Source: Thermococcus peptonophilus (GTDB lineage: Archaea > Methanobacteriota_B > Thermococci > Thermococcales > Thermococcaceae). From it: DNA of 64,000 nt. Numbering within the stretch: position 1 is the stretch's first letter; every line of letters starts with the position of its first letter. The notes under the pieces are model-generated. The model searched no databases, was not told the origin of the DNA, and saw only the letters and a list, made by a program, of their open reading frames with translations. The DNA lies in NCBI RefSeq assembly GCF_001592435.1, contig NZ_CP014750.1, positions 682,001 to 746,000 of the forward strand, written 5' to 3'. A program made the translations under genes and the position numbers. Shown piece by piece: positions 25,496 to 35,934 of the stretch.

Positions 25496-26761
25496 ATGGA
25501 CTGCACGAAGAACTACTGCGTTAAGAACATCTCCCTAGCACCGAGCGGGGAGAAGAAGATAGACTGGGTCTCCCGCTTCATGCCGGTTCTCCAGCACATC
25601 AGGAAGGACTTCGAGGAAAGAAAACCGTTTAAGGGCGTTAGGATCGCCGCGACCCTTCACCTTGAGATGAAGACGGCCTTCCTGCTTCTCACTCTCAAAG
25701 CGGCCGGAGCCGAGGTGTCGGCGGCCGCGAGCAACCCGCTATCTACTCAGGACGACGTAGTTGCGGCTTTAGCTAAGGCCGGCGTTAAGGTCTACGCTAT
25801 AAGGGGCGAGAGCAGGGAGCAGTACTACGAGTTCATGCACAAGGCCCTCGACATCAGGCCGAACATAATCATAGACGATGGAGCGGATATGGTCAGCACG
25901 GTTTTGAAGGAGAGGCAGGAGCTGATTCCCGACATCTGGGGGGCAAGTGAGGAAACCACGACAGGCGTCATAAGGCTTAGAGCCATGGAGAAGGACGGCG
26001 TCCTAGAGTTCCCGATCATAGCGGTCAACGATTCCTACACCAAATACCTCTTTGACAACCGCTACGGGACTGGGCAGTCAACGTGGGACGGCATCATTAG
26101 GAGTACAAACCTCCTCGTGGCCGGAAAGAACGTCGTAGTCGTCGGCTACGGATGGTGCGGAAGAGGAATAGCCATGCGCGCCCGTGGACTGGGAGCAGCG
26201 GTGATAGTCGTCGAGGTTGACCCGATACGGGCCCTAGAGGCCAGAATGGACGGATTCCTCGTCATGGACATGAAGGAAGCGGCGAAGATTGGGGACATCT
26301 TCATAACCGCCACAGGGGACATCAACTGCATTAGGAGAGAGCACTTCGAACTCATGAAGGACGGGGTAATTCTGGCCAACGCCGGCCACTTCGACGTGGA
26401 AATCTCTAAACCCGACCTCGAGGAGCTGGCCGTTGAGATAAGCCAGCCTAGGCCGAATATAACCGAGTACAAGATGGCCGATGGCAGAAGGCTCTATCTT
26501 CTAGCTGAGGGCAGATTGGTGAACTTAGCAGCTGCAGACGGACATCCTGCGGAGATAATGGACATGAGCTTCGCGCTCCAAGCGAAGGCCGCTGAGTACA
26601 TCAAAGAGAACCACGAGCAGCTTGAGCCGAAGGTCTACGTCCTCCCAAGAGAGATTGACGAGATGGTCGCGAGGATAAAGCTGGCTTCGATGGGGATAAA
26701 GATAGAAGAGCTCACGGAAGAGCAGAGGAGGTATCTTGAGAGCTGGGAGCACGGGACTTGA
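25496..26761 (+). CDS. ahcY: Adenosylhomocysteinase
   Basis: Hydrolyses S-adenosylhomocysteine to adenosine and homocysteine, removing the product inhibitor of methyltransferases. The 421 residues contain the NAD-binding motif [11 protein letters not shown], and conserved sites [25 protein letters not shown] and [14 protein letters not shown]. It lacks the long insert of eukaryotic enzymes, as usual in archaea. Start ATG 25496 follows GGTGAAG. It precedes trmO by about 30 bases, and several SAM-dependent methyltransferases lie in this window. Confidence 0.97.
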   Translation: MDCTKNYCVKNISLAPSGEKKIDWVSRFMPVLQHIRKDFEERKPFKGVRIAATLHLEMKTAFLLLTLKAAGAEVSAAASNPLSTQDDVVAALAKAGVKVYAIRGESREQYYEFMHKALDIRPNIIIDDGADMVSTVLKERQELIPDIWGASEETTTGVIRLRAMEKDGVLEFPIIAVNDSYTKYLFDNRYGTGQSTWDGIIRSTNLLVAGKNVVVVGYGWCGRGIAMRARGLGAAVIVVEVDPIRALEARMDGFLVMDMKEAAKIGDIFITATGDINCIRREHFELMKDGVILANAGHFDVEISKPDLEELAVEISQPRPNITEYKMADGRRLYLLAEGRLVNLAAADGHPAEIMDMSFALQAKAAEYIKENHEQLEPKVYVLPREIDEMVARIKLASMGIKIEELTEEQRRYLESWEHGT

Positions 26762-26791
26762 TCCCTTTATCCCCTCTTTTGAGGTGAGATC

Positions 26792-27448
26792 ATGGAGTTC
26801 CAGCCCTTCAAAATCATCCCGATCGGCTACGTAAGGAAGGATGATGAGCTTCATGAGACGTTCATCGAAATACTCCCCGAGTTTGCAGAGGCCGTTGAAG
26901 GCCTTCGCGAGGGCGACTGGATAAAGCTCGTCCTGTGGTTCCACGAGAGCGATACTCCGGCCAGGCGAAAGGTTCTCAAGGTGCACCCCTATGGCAACCC
27001 GAAGAACCCACTCACCGGGGTATTCGCGACGCGCTCACCCTACAGACCGAACCCGGTAGCGCTATACACAGTCAGGATACACAGGATATATGATAGCAGG
27101 CTTTACATCGACTGGATTGACGCCCACGATGGGACGCCGGTAGTGGACATCAAGATATTCGTTGAGCGCTACGACTGTCCCAAGGAAGTCCCCATAGGGG
27201 AACGGGAGGCACATATAGAAATGGGCAGGATGATAGGCGAAATGAACATCATCCCGCGGAAGAGCGAACATCTGGATGAGCTCGAGGAGGTCTCACCTGA
27301 GGAGTACGATGCCCTCATCCTTGAAATCGGTCCAAAGACCACAACGCTGACTGCTAAGGAGCTGAAGGACTTGGTAAAGGCCCTAAAAGAGGTCTACGAT
27401 AGCCTTCCCGCTGAGATTAAGGACAAGCTCGGTGAGCCCGGATGCTGA
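26792..27448 (+). CDS. trmO: tRNA (t6A37-N6)-methyltransferase TrmO
   Basis: A member of the TsaA/UPF0066 family, which adds a methyl group to N6-threonylcarbamoyladenosine at position 37 of certain tRNAs. The beta-barrel core is recognisable by IPIGYVRK at the start, GVFATRSPYRPNP near residues 75-87 and DAHDGTPVVDIK near 112-123. About 218 residues with a C-terminal helical extension. ATG 26792 follows GAGGTGAG. Its last codons overlap the next gene by 7 bases, implying co-translation. Confidence 0.88.
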   Translation: MEFQPFKIIPIGYVRKDDELHETFIEILPEFAEAVEGLREGDWIKLVLWFHESDTPARRKVLKVHPYGNPKNPLTGVFATRSPYRPNPVALYTVRIHRIYDSRLYIDWIDAHDGTPVVDIKIFVERYDCPKEVPIGEREAHIEMGRMIGEMNIIPRKSEHLDELEEVSPEEYDALILEIGPKTTTLTAKELKDLVKALKEVYDSLPAEIKDKLGEPGC

Positions 27449-28095
27449 AGGGGATTATCTTTGATGTCGACGAGACCCTCGTTTACTATGAGGGCTACGA
27501 CCATAAAAAGTGGTTCGAAGAGTGGGTCAAGCCAGAGCTTGAGAGGCACAGAATAAACCTTGACTACGAGCTTTACTCCAAGACAGCCCGCCTGGAGCTC
27601 CCGAGAACTTACGTGAGGAAGCTCGGCATAGACCCGGTCGAGCTATGGAAAATTATTGACGCAGTAAATAACAGATATCGGAAGAGAATGCTCGCTAAAG
27701 GGAAGATAAAAGCATTTTCAGATGTTTCAGCCCTCGAAGAGCTGAAAAAGCTAAACCTAAGGCTCGCGGCAGTGAGTAACGCTTCCCTTGAGAATACACT
27801 CCTCGTGCTGAGGGCTTTTGATCTCGAGAAGTACTTCGACCTTGTCCTCGGGAAGGACTACTCGAACCTCGACGGAGTGAAGCCCAGCCCATATCTGATT
27901 CAAAAAGCGCTCAAAATGCTCCACCTTCGGCCAGAGGAGGCATTAGTTGTGGGCGACAGTTCAAACGATGTCTTAGCGGCCCACAGGGCTGGTGTTAAGG
28001 CGGTAAACGTGGTCAGGTTTGGAAAGGTTAACGGCGCTGATTATTACGTGAAAGACCTCTGGGAGCTCGTGGAGCTTGTCAAAAGCATGCTATAA
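27442..28095 (+). CDS. HAD-superfamily hydrolase
   Basis: A 217-residue HAD phosphatase with a helical cap. Motif I is FDVDETLVYY (Asp nucleophile and Asp acid/base), motif II is the SNA of AAVSNAS, the Lys is in GVKPSP and motif IV is VGDSSNDVLAA. It resembles the archaeal HAD-IA phosphatases with broad substrate range. It starts inside the end of trmO (ATG at 27442) in another frame. Substrate unknown. Confidence 0.85.
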   Translation: MLKGIIFDVDETLVYYEGYDHKKWFEEWVKPELERHRINLDYELYSKTARLELPRTYVRKLGIDPVELWKIIDAVNNRYRKRMLAKGKIKAFSDVSALEELKKLNLRLAAVSNASLENTLLVLRAFDLEKYFDLVLGKDYSNLDGVKPSPYLIQKALKMLHLRPEEALVVGDSSNDVLAAHRAGVKAVNVVRFGKVNGADYYVKDLWELVELVKSML

Positions 28096-28172
28096 TAAGA
28101 GTTTAACAGCCGTCGTAACATCTCGGTTTTTCTTTTAAAATACCTCAAAAACTCCAAAATTCTTTACTAACC

Positions 28173-28382
28173 ATAGAAGCGGCCAACATAGAAGAGTTCA
28201 CTTTTAAATGTGAGCGCTGTGGAGCGTCGCTTGAGATTTCTCCCGAGACGATAATAGCGGTTTGCCCCTACTGCGAGCAAGAGATAAAGCGCTGTCCCAA
28301 CGACCACATAGTTCCAGAAGGGGCAAAATTCTGCCCGGTGTGCGGGGCCAAGATTGAGTTTCCCGCGTTTTCAAATTTTTAA
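28173..28382 (+). CDS. Small zinc-ribbon protein with no standard start codon
   Basis: The reading frame encodes about 69 residues with a clear zinc-ribbon layout: CERC, CPYC, then CPNDH and CPVCGAKIEF near the end, finishing with TAA at 28380. No ATG, GTG or TTG lies in frame before the first cysteine pair. The frame is open upstream only to the TAA at 28104. A TATA-like CTTTTAAAATA (about 28132-28142) predicts a start near 28165, just before an ATA at 28173, so a leaderless message with a non-standard start is possible. A decayed or frameshifted 5' end is the alternative. Function unknown; the double ribbon suggests nucleic-acid or protein binding. Confidence 0.6.
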   Translation: MEAANIEEFTFKCERCGASLEISPETIIAVCPYCEQEIKRCPNDHIVPEGAKFCPVCGAKIEFPAFSNF

Positions 28383-28384
28383 TT

Positions 28385-29419
28385 TCAAAAGACGTGGACG
28401 GCGCTCGCCTTGAAGCCCACCCACACATTTTTTCCAGCATCAAGTCCCAGCTCCAGCACCGAAGAGCGGGTAACGAATGCGGAAAGCTCCACTCCACCGG
28501 CCTTTAGCCTTACGCGGACGAGAAGGCCGAGCTCCTCAAGGCCAACAACCTCGGCCCTGAAGGTGTTCCTCATCGAGCTCCTCAAGGGCTCGTCGGACAG
28601 CACGATGTCCTCGGGCCGTATCCCGACCCTAATTTTTCCAGAAGCCTCAGCAGGGAGCTCTATCATGAGGCCATTTGCGCGGAGAATCCTGCCCTCCGCG
28701 AGCCCTTCAATGATATTTTCGAAACCCAGGAACCTGGCGACCTCTTCGCTCACGGGCCGCGAAAACACTTCCCTGACTGCACCAACCTGGACAAGCCTTC
28801 CATTGAGCATGACCCCAACCCTATCGCCCAGGCCCACGGCCTCCTCAAAGGAGTGCGTGACGTGGAGGGCCGTAAAGCCAAGCTCCTTCTTCCACCTCTT
28901 CATCTCGTTAATGAGTCTTCCTCTCGTCTGTACGTCGAGGTTGGCAAAGGGTTCGTCGAGGAGTAGAAGTTCCGGCTCAACTGCCAGGGCCCTCGCTATC
29001 GCAACCCGCTGTTGTTCACCGCCGCTCAGGGTCTTTGGTTTTCTGCCAAGAAGGTGGGAGATGCCGAGGACTTCTGAGAGCTCCTTTACTTTCCACTCAA
29101 TTTCAGCTTTTGGAACCTTCCGCACTTTCAAACCAAAGGCTATGTTGTCGAAGACGCTCATGTTCGGGAAGAGGGCGTAGTTCTGTGGGATGTAAGCCAA
29201 ACCCCTTTTCTCGGGAGGCAGACCAGTTATATCCTCCCCGTTCAGGAATATTTTTCCAGAGTCGGGCGCTATTATACCCGCTATCACTTCAAGAAGGACT
29301 GTCTTTCCGGCGCCGCTCGGTCCGAGGATTATGAAATGCTCGCCCCGTTTGACTGAAAAAGTTATGTCTCGAAGATGAAACTCGCGGTAGTCCTTGGAAA
29401 TCTCCCTAACTTCCAGCAT
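28385..29419 (-). CDS. wtpC: Tungstate/molybdate ABC transporter ATPase WtpC
   Basis: ATP-binding subunit of 344 residues. Walker A is GPSGAGKT (33-40), the ABC signature is LSGGEQQR near residue 134, Walker B is [12 protein letters not shown], and the switch His is in LHVTHS. A TOBE-like C-terminal domain (about 230-340) is expected to sense oxyanion. It overlaps wtpB by 14 bases. Tungsten is essential to Thermococcales for aldehyde:ferredoxin oxidoreductases. Confidence 0.93.
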   Translation of the reverse strand: MLEVREISKDYREFHLRDITFSVKRGEHFIILGPSGAGKTVLLEVIAGIIAPDSGKIFLNGEDITGLPPEKRGLAYIPQNYALFPNMSVFDNIAFGLKVRKVPKAEIEWKVKELSEVLGISHLLGRKPKTLSGGEQQRVAIARALAVEPELLLLDEPFANLDVQTRGRLINEMKRWKKELGFTALHVTHSFEEAVGLGDRVGVMLNGRLVQVGAVREVFSRPVSEEVARFLGFENIIEGLAEGRILRANGLMIELPAEASGKIRVGIRPEDIVLSDEPLRSSMRNTFRAEVVGLEELGLLVRVRLKAGGVELSAFVTRSSVLELGLDAGKNVWVGFKASAVHVF

Positions 29420-30155
29420 TCCTCCTCCCCACCAGCCAGCGGAGTATTACAAAGATCCCAAGGCTCAGGCTTACCATAACAACCGCTATCGGTCTAGATG
29501 CCCTCAGACCGTAGTTGTTGAAATACTCCAAGATGAGAACCTGTGCTGTCTTTGGGTAGTATGCGACTATCAGTATCGCTCCGACCTCGCTTATTGCCCT
29601 CGCCCACGTCATTATTGCCCCGCTCGCTATGGATGAAAATGCCATCGGGAGGGATATTGAGAGAAACGCCCGCCAGCGGGAAGCGCCGAGGGTTCTGGCT
29701 ACTGCCTCAAGCTTCTCATCAACGGCCAGAAACCCATCCCTTGCGGCGTTGATCGTGAACGGAGCAGAAACAAATAACATCGCGGCTATTATTCCCCTGT
29801 AGCTGTCGAGGATTGAGCTTGAGAACGTGACGAGAAGCATTATGCCGACGACGGAGTGGGGTATAACTATCGGGACGTCCACCAAAGCCTGAACCACGCT
29901 CTTTCCAGGGAAATCCCTCCTAGCCAGAACGTATCCGAGGGGGACGCCGAAGAGGAGGGCTATCAGAGCTGTCGCGGTCGCGGTTAGGAGGGAGTTCCTG
30001 ACCGCTTCTACCACGTACGGATCATGGAGGGTTTTAACAAGCATTCCAACATCAGAGGCCTGTTTGATAAAAACTACAGCTATCGGGACGGCTATGTAGG
30101 CTATCAGGAAGCTTCCCAGTGCCGCGAAGAGGTAGAGGGTGTAGTCCCGGCGCAT
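29406..30155 (-). CDS. wtpB: Tungstate/molybdate ABC transporter permease WtpB
   Basis: Membrane subunit of 249 residues with about six helices. The EAA loop with [20 protein letters not shown] (about 150-170) contacts the ATPase. The [16 protein letters not shown] stretch is typical of molybdate/tungstate permeases. It is between the binding protein and the ATPase in the order wtpA-wtpB-wtpC. Confidence 0.93.
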   Translation of the reverse strand: MRRDYTLYLFAALGSFLIAYIAVPIAVVFIKQASDVGMLVKTLHDPYVVEAVRNSLLTATATALIALLFGVPLGYVLARRDFPGKSVVQALVDVPIVIPHSVVGIMLLVTFSSSILDSYRGIIAAMLFVSAPFTINAARDGFLAVDEKLEAVARTLGASRWRAFLSISLPMAFSSIASGAIMTWARAISEVGAILIVAYYPKTAQVLILEYFNNYGLRASRPIAVVMVSLSLGIFVILRWLVGRRNAGS

Positions 30156-30193
30156 CGCACTTCACCGGAATAATGAAATGGGGGATAAAAACC

Positions 30194-31300
<1,107 letters not shown>

Positions 31301-31858
31301 TTAAAGCAAACGCTTTTGTTTTCTTAGCTCTCCGAGGCCGTCAACTATCTCCTTGAAATACCCGTAGAACTCGCTCTTTCTGATGCTTTCAAGAGTGCTC
31401 CAGAACTCGTCGAGGCCTGAAGCTCCGGCGGACTCATACTCAAGTGCCTGGATGAGCATCTCGAGCTTGTCGGCGAACCTTACAAGCCGGCCTTCCGGTG
31501 TGCTCCCCTCTTCGTACTCGAGCCAGAGTTGGTAGTATTCCTCGGGAAGCGGACTGGTTTTCAGAAGGTCTTCAACGGCCTTTCTTTCCGCTTCGGACTT
31601 GTCCACATACTTAAGGGCCGGCTGGGGAATGTCTGTTATCCTTGCCTCCCCGATGTCGTGGATGAGGGCTATTCGAAGAGCTTTGTCAGGGTTTATTTCA
31701 ACGCCCCTTCTTTTAAGCTCGTCCGCCAAAAAAAGTGTTATCAAGGCCGTCCTGAAGGAATGGTCGGCTATGCTCTCCGGATTTGAGACACCCCTCAGAA
31801 CCCACCCAGTCCTCTTCAGCTTCTTCAGGTTGCCGAGTTCAACGAAAAGCCCCAGCAT
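31301..31858 (-). CDS. HD-domain phosphohydrolase (5'-nucleotidase YfbR-like)
   Basis: A 185-residue HD-domain protein. Metal ligands are the His of SIADHSFRTAL (near residue 31), the HD pair in ALIHDIGEARITD (near 68) and a later Asp in VRFADKLEML. This order matches the COG1896 group, which contains dNMP 5'-nucleotidases. ATG 31858 is preferred, 7 bases after GGAGG; the ATG at 31864 is too close to it. It overlaps the upstream OB-like gene's end region. Confidence 0.85.
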   Translation of the reverse strand: MLGLFVELGNLKKLKRTGWVLRGVSNPESIADHSFRTALITLFLADELKRRGVEINPDKALRIALIHDIGEARITDIPQPALKYVDKSEAERKAVEDLLKTSPLPEEYYQLWLEYEEGSTPEGRLVRFADKLEMLIQALEYESAGASGLDEFWSTLESIRKSEFYGYFKEIVDGLGELRKQKRLL

Positions 31859-31860
31859 GG

Positions 31861-32172
31861 TCATTCCTCCGTAGTGAAAATAGCCCTTTCGGTCTCGATG
31901 GCGGTCGCTATTATTCCGTCTCCAACAAAGCGGCCGTAGACCTTCACTGTGTCTCCCTTCCCAACGCAGGGACTTCCGGCGAATTCAACGGAGAACCCGT
32001 GGAGCCTGAAGGTCGTCCTCCAGCTTGGGAGCTCCATCGGAAGGAACTCCACGAGGGGCTTGTCCTCTACGACTCCCTCAAGAACGATGTTTTTTCCTCT
32101 AAATTTTCTAGTTGAGAGGTCGTCGGGGGTTACAACGTAATAATAGTGATGACCCAGCTTGACCCTCTTCAT
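31861..32172 (-). CDS. Small hypothetical protein, possible OB fold
   Basis: A 103-residue protein of unknown function. The order of short beta strands (KNIVLEGVVEDKP, TTFRLHGFSVEF, GDTVKVYGRFVGDGIIATAIET) suggests an OB fold, as in nucleic-acid-binding proteins, but no family was recognised. ATG 32172 follows GGTGATGAGC; a GTG nine bases earlier lies in that site. It shares its stop region with the HD gene, so they form a two-gene unit, divergent from the GTPase gene. Confidence 0.65.
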   Translation of the reverse strand: MKRVKLGHHYYYVVTPDDLSTRKFRGKNIVLEGVVEDKPLVEFLPMELPSWRTTFRLHGFSVEFAGSPCVGKGDTVKVYGRFVGDGIIATAIETERAIFTTEE

Positions 32173-32221
32173 GCTCATCACCTTTATATCCCGTCCGCTC
32201 TACCACTTTATGGGTGGTGGT

Positions 32222-32779
32222 ATGATAAAGGTTGCGATTATAGGTGCTGAGAACGTTGGTAAATCAACTCTTATGAACGCTCTCATCGGCGGGAAGGTAA
32301 GTGAAGTCGAGGACCTGCCGGGGACAACAAAGGGGATAATAAGGAGGCGCTTTGGAAAGCTTAAGATACCAAAGGGCATGAAGAACCCCTACGGTGGGGC
32401 CGATGAATTCGTTCTCATAGACACTGCCGGTCTCTTTGACCCGGAGAGGGAGCTCAGGGGCAAAGTTCTGAGCGAGGAGAAATTCCGGGAGATAATCAAT
32501 GAGATAACCTCGGCCGACATCATTATCCACATGGTGGACGCGACGGTGGGCCTTCACAGGGGAATGGAGAAGCTCCACCACATGCTGAAGTTCCGGTACG
32601 AGAAGCCCATAATAGTGGTTATCAATAAGATTGACCTCGTTCCACGGGAGCGCGTCGAGGAACTGAGGGAAATCATAAAGAAGAGACTTGAACAGGAGCC
32701 GATAGCACTCTCGCTGGTTACCTACGAGGGCTTTAACGAACTGCTTGAGAGGATAGCCTACATGGCCCAGTACGTGTGA
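32222..32779 (+). CDS. Small Era/TrmE-like GTPase
   Basis: A 185-residue P-loop GTPase. G1 is GAENVGKST (residues 8-16), G2 probably the PGTTKG, G3 DTAGLF, and G4 NKID (near 140). There is no membrane or RNA-binding extension, so this is a stand-alone G domain of the TRAFAC class. ATG 32222 is preceded by GGTGGTGGT; the upstream frame from 32159 begins before the TATA box (CCTTTATATCC, 32181-32191). Its role is unknown; ribosome or RNA maturation is a guess from the family. Confidence 0.85.
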   Translation: MIKVAIIGAENVGKSTLMNALIGGKVSEVEDLPGTTKGIIRRRFGKLKIPKGMKNPYGGADEFVLIDTAGLFDPERELRGKVLSEEKFREIINEITSADIIIHMVDATVGLHRGMEKLHHMLKFRYEKPIIVVINKIDLVPRERVEELREIIKKRLEQEPIALSLVTYEGFNELLERIAYMAQYV

Positions 32780-33202
32780 TCACTCCTCCGGGAACTCGGG
32801 GCAGGGGCATATCATCACGTAGACCCGCCTGTGTCTGGGTCCGTCGAGCTCGACGAAAAGAACCCTCTGCCAGGTTCCAAGCTGGAGTTCAGCCTGGTCT
32901 ATGGGCACGACAACCTCCGGATTCAGAAGCAGGGAAGCCCGGAGGTGGGCATGGGCGTTGCTGTCTATCCTGTCATGAGAGTAGCCGGCTCCCTTCGGGA
33001 TCAGCTCCTTCATCTTTGCTTTGAAGTCCTCTATGAGGTTGCTCTCGTACTCGTTTATCATAAGACCGGTTGTCGTGTGGTGGGTGAAAACAACTGCTAT
33101 GCCGTGCTTCACCTTCGATCTGTAGACCATCTTCTGAACTTCATCTGTTATGTCCATTATCTGAAACCTCTCCTTCGTCGATATGGGTATTTCATACAGC
33201 AT
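32780..33202 (-). CDS. YjbQ-family protein (UPF0047)
   Basis: A 140-residue member of the YjbQ/UPF0047 family. FTHHTTTGLMINEYE near residue 44 supplies the conserved histidines of its metal-like pocket, and HDRIDSNAHAHLRASLL follows. Some members show weak thiamine-phosphate synthase activity, but the physiological role is open. ATG 33202 lies six bases after GAGGTG. It is the last of three genes translated together. Confidence 0.85.
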   Translation of the reverse strand: MLYEIPISTKERFQIMDITDEVQKMVYRSKVKHGIAVVFTHHTTTGLMINEYESNLIEDFKAKMKELIPKGAGYSHDRIDSNAHAHLRASLLLNPEVVVPIDQAELQLGTWQRVLFVELDGPRHRRVYVMICPCPEFPEE

Positions 33203-33207
33203 CTCAA

Positions 33208-33492
33208 TCACCTCAGATCTTCGAGAATACCCTTAAGGAGCTTTTTTGGATCCGCTTCCTCCCCAAAAACCACAGCCCTAAGAAGAACGGCTTTTTCATA
33301 CGCGCTGGCCAGCTCTTTGTTACCCTTTTCGATGACCTCTCCCCTCAGGATTGAGTATATCTCATCAACGGCATCCTTAAACAGAACCTCGTTGGAAAAA
33401 TCAACGTCGGGAGAAGCCATAAAAACTACCAGATCGCGCACGAACTCGACCTTGTCCGAAGACTTTCCCTTCAACAGACGGATAATCTCCAT
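33208..33492 (-). CDS. Small helical protein of unknown function
   Basis: A 94-residue all-alpha protein (IIRLLKGKSSDKVEFVRDLV ... EKGNKELASAYEKAVLLRAV) with no recognisable family. Its ATG is directly adjacent to the stop of the 416-residue repeat protein, and its end carries the ribosome site of yjbQ. It probably acts with the upstream protein. Confidence 0.6.
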   Translation of the reverse strand: MEIIRLLKGKSSDKVEFVRDLVVFMASPDVDFSNEVLFKDAVDEIYSILRGEVIEKGNKELASAYEKAVLLRAVVFGEEADPKKLLKGILEDLR

Positions 33493-34743
33493 TCAGGTTC
33501 CCCCCACGCTCAGCGCCCTAACCAGTATTTCCGACATTAGCAGGGAAGCAAATTTCCTGTCCCTGACTTCGAGGGCGGCATCTATAGCCTCTTCTATCCT
33601 GTTCTGTTTTAAGTAGCTTCTGGCAACGTCCGCAAGAACTATCGAGCGGAGCTTGGGATCCTGGAGTACAACCCCGATATTTCTGGCGGTCTCAACCTCT
33701 CCCAGCAGAGTGTAGTACCGGGCAACCTTTACCCACATGGCCTCAGATCTAACTCTCCTCGCCACGGCCTTGACCACTTCCTCAAGGGCCTTAGTCGGGT
33801 TTTCAAGGATTTTATCCATCAACAACTTTCCAACGATACGTGCATCCTCATCGGATAGCACTTCAAGGAAATCCGGAATGATCGCAGGGTTTTTCTCCAG
33901 AACATCCAGCGCGACTTCAGAGATCGCATGGAGTGAATCCTCAAGATTGTGGAGCATTCTAACGGCTATATCGGGCTTTCCGGCAAGCAGAAAAGCCTCC
34001 GCAAGTTCTATAACAAAATCGGCACCAAAACGCGAGCTGAACTCATTTGCCAGTTCTGAAAGCCCACCTATGAACTTGTCTATGACTCCCCTTTTGTTTA
34101 GACTGAAGGTAAGCTCCTTGAAGGCGATCTTTGCCCAATCTGGGGATTCTATTTCCCTGATCGTGGCCAGCGCTCTCTCATAACTCCCCACCGCAACAAA
34201 AGCCTTTGCTAGCTCTATCAGGGCCTTTGAGCGGTATGGCTCGTCAGTTATGTATTCAAGTGCCAGTTTAATTTTCCTGAGCTTGTAAGCGGCCTTTAGG
34301 GAGCTGTCCTGGGTTAATCTGCTCCCCGCCCGGACTATCGAGAAGAGAGTGGCCTGTCTGAGTTTTTTATCCGAAATTTCGGTAGCAAGTGTTACGGCCT
34401 GTCCGAGGTCTCCAAGGCTCACGAGATACCTGACAGCAAGTGCCAGAATTTCGTCTCTAACAGGAGGGGACAAAGCAGCGGAATCTTCAACCACCCTCAG
34501 AAACACCTTGTAGTACGCTTTAATCCCAGCCTTTCCCATATGGTATCCTATGGCCAGAGTGGCCCTGAGTAGAAGTTCGGGATCGTTTATATCCTTCAAC
34601 GCGTCAAACGCCTTCAAAAACGCCTCTTTATACAGCGAGTCCCTCCTGCGCACGAGGGCTTCACCTAAACGGGCGTAGGTTACCGCGCGGGTATATGGAT
34701 CAGGGATGATGTCAGCTGATTTAAGAACTTCAACCGTCAGCAT
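33493..34743 (-). CDS. TPR/HEAT-like alpha-repeat protein
   Basis: A 416-residue soluble protein made of repeated helix pairs of about 35-40 residues, e.g. AVTYARLGEALVRRRDSLY, KALIELAKAFVAVGSYERAL and ADVARSYLKQNRIEEAIDAA. The last of these is TPR-like. It is a likely protein-binding solenoid; partner unknown. It starts a three-gene unit with the 94-residue protein and yjbQ. Confidence 0.7.
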   Translation of the reverse strand: MLTVEVLKSADIIPDPYTRAVTYARLGEALVRRRDSLYKEAFLKAFDALKDINDPELLLRATLAIGYHMGKAGIKAYYKVFLRVVEDSAALSPPVRDEILALAVRYLVSLGDLGQAVTLATEISDKKLRQATLFSIVRAGSRLTQDSSLKAAYKLRKIKLALEYITDEPYRSKALIELAKAFVAVGSYERALATIREIESPDWAKIAFKELTFSLNKRGVIDKFIGGLSELANEFSSRFGADFVIELAEAFLLAGKPDIAVRMLHNLEDSLHAISEVALDVLEKNPAIIPDFLEVLSDEDARIVGKLLMDKILENPTKALEEVVKAVARRVRSEAMWVKVARYYTLLGEVETARNIGVVLQDPKLRSIVLADVARSYLKQNRIEEAIDAALEVRDRKFASLLMSEILVRALSVGGT

Positions 34744-34833
34744 AGGTGGTCACCGGACTCCCATTTCTTGATATTGAATTCCCAGTTTATATTTACGCGG
34801 AATCTTTTTAAAAGCTTACTCAAAGCGCAATCC

Positions 34834-35934
34834 ATGTATGGAGTAATCTTAGGGAAGAATTCAGAGCTCAGTCGTGCTGAATTTTATTCTTTCGGGAGAA
34901 GATTCGGACTAAAGGTTAGGCCAGTTGAGGAAGGTCATAACTGGATAGTTTTTGAATCCAAACCCTTGGTGGAGAGATATTTCCGCTGGATAGGCGGTTC
35001 TCTCAAACTCGTCAGGATACTTGGAGAGGGTGAAGAGGCACTGGATGAGATGGAGTACTCCAGGCTTTTCACTGTCAGTCTCTACGGGAGAGATGACTGG
35101 AAGCTCTGGCGTAAGCTCGGGAGCGAGATAAAGAAGAGGTTCAAAAAGGAAGGGTCAGCTAAGTTCTTCAAGCCTGCAAAGACATACGCCATGCCCGCGG
35201 AGCTCATTCTTAAGGGTTTCCCCGATGTCAAGGACTTTGTCTTCCTCTTCAGAGAAGACGGTAGCTTCCTCGTCGGCGAGACGATCAGGGTAACGAATCC
35301 CTTCGAGCTGAAGAAGCTCGACGTCGAGAGACCTGTTCAGAAGCCGATCCTCTCCATACCGCCGAGGCTGGCGAGGATAATGGTGAACCTGACGGAGGTC
35401 AGAAAGGGCAGCTTCCTGGACCCTTTCTGCGGCATCGGAACGGTAGTGCAGGAGTTCGTTCTTCAGGGGCTTACTGCCTACGGGAGCGACCGTGACGAGG
35501 GGCAGATCAAAGACGCCAAGAAGAACCTTGCCTGGCTGAGGAAGGAGTTCAGACTCAAGAACTCGGCCCATCTGGAAGTCTGCGATGCCAGAAAGCTGAA
35601 GAAGTGTTTTAGACAGAGGTTTGACGCGATAGTTACCGAACCCTACCTCGGAAAGCCGCTCAAGAGGCATCCGAGCAGAGGTGATGCCATAAAGCTGGCC
35701 AACGAGCTAGACCGCTTCTATTATTCGGTCTTCGAGAGCTTTGCCGACGTTCTGAAAAGAAACGGAAAGGTTGTCTTCGTCTTTCCAGCCTATAAGCTGA
35801 GCGGTGGAGGAATATATCGGAAGGATAGGAAGTGGCTCGGGAAGCTCGGCTTTGAGGTTCTCGGAAGATACCTCGACTACGAGGAGAGGCACAGGGTCGT
35901 AAGGGACATTCATGTGATGAGGTATAGGGGTTAG
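34834..35934 (+). CDS. Trm-G10/Trm11-like RNA methyltransferase with altered catalytic motif
   Basis: A 366-residue class I methyltransferase of the group that modifies guanine 10 of tRNA. The N-terminal 150 residues look THUMP-like. Motif I is FLDPFCGIGTV (near 217), then YGSDRDEGQIKDAKKNL. The catalytic motif IV reads TEPYLG rather than the (D/N)PPYG of TrmG10, so the activity may differ or be lost. ATG 34834 fits a leaderless message from the TATA box CTTTTTAAAAG near 34803-34813. The frame from 34768 starts upstream of that box. Confidence 0.75.
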   Translation: MYGVILGKNSELSRAEFYSFGRRFGLKVRPVEEGHNWIVFESKPLVERYFRWIGGSLKLVRILGEGEEALDEMEYSRLFTVSLYGRDDWKLWRKLGSEIKKRFKKEGSAKFFKPAKTYAMPAELILKGFPDVKDFVFLFREDGSFLVGETIRVTNPFELKKLDVERPVQKPILSIPPRLARIMVNLTEVRKGSFLDPFCGIGTVVQEFVLQGLTAYGSDRDEGQIKDAKKNLAWLRKEFRLKNSAHLEVCDARKLKKCFRQRFDAIVTEPYLGKPLKRHPSRGDAIKLANELDRFYYSVFESFADVLKRNGKVVFVFPAYKLSGGGIYRKDRKWLGKLGFEVLGRYLDYEERHRVVRDIHVMRYRG

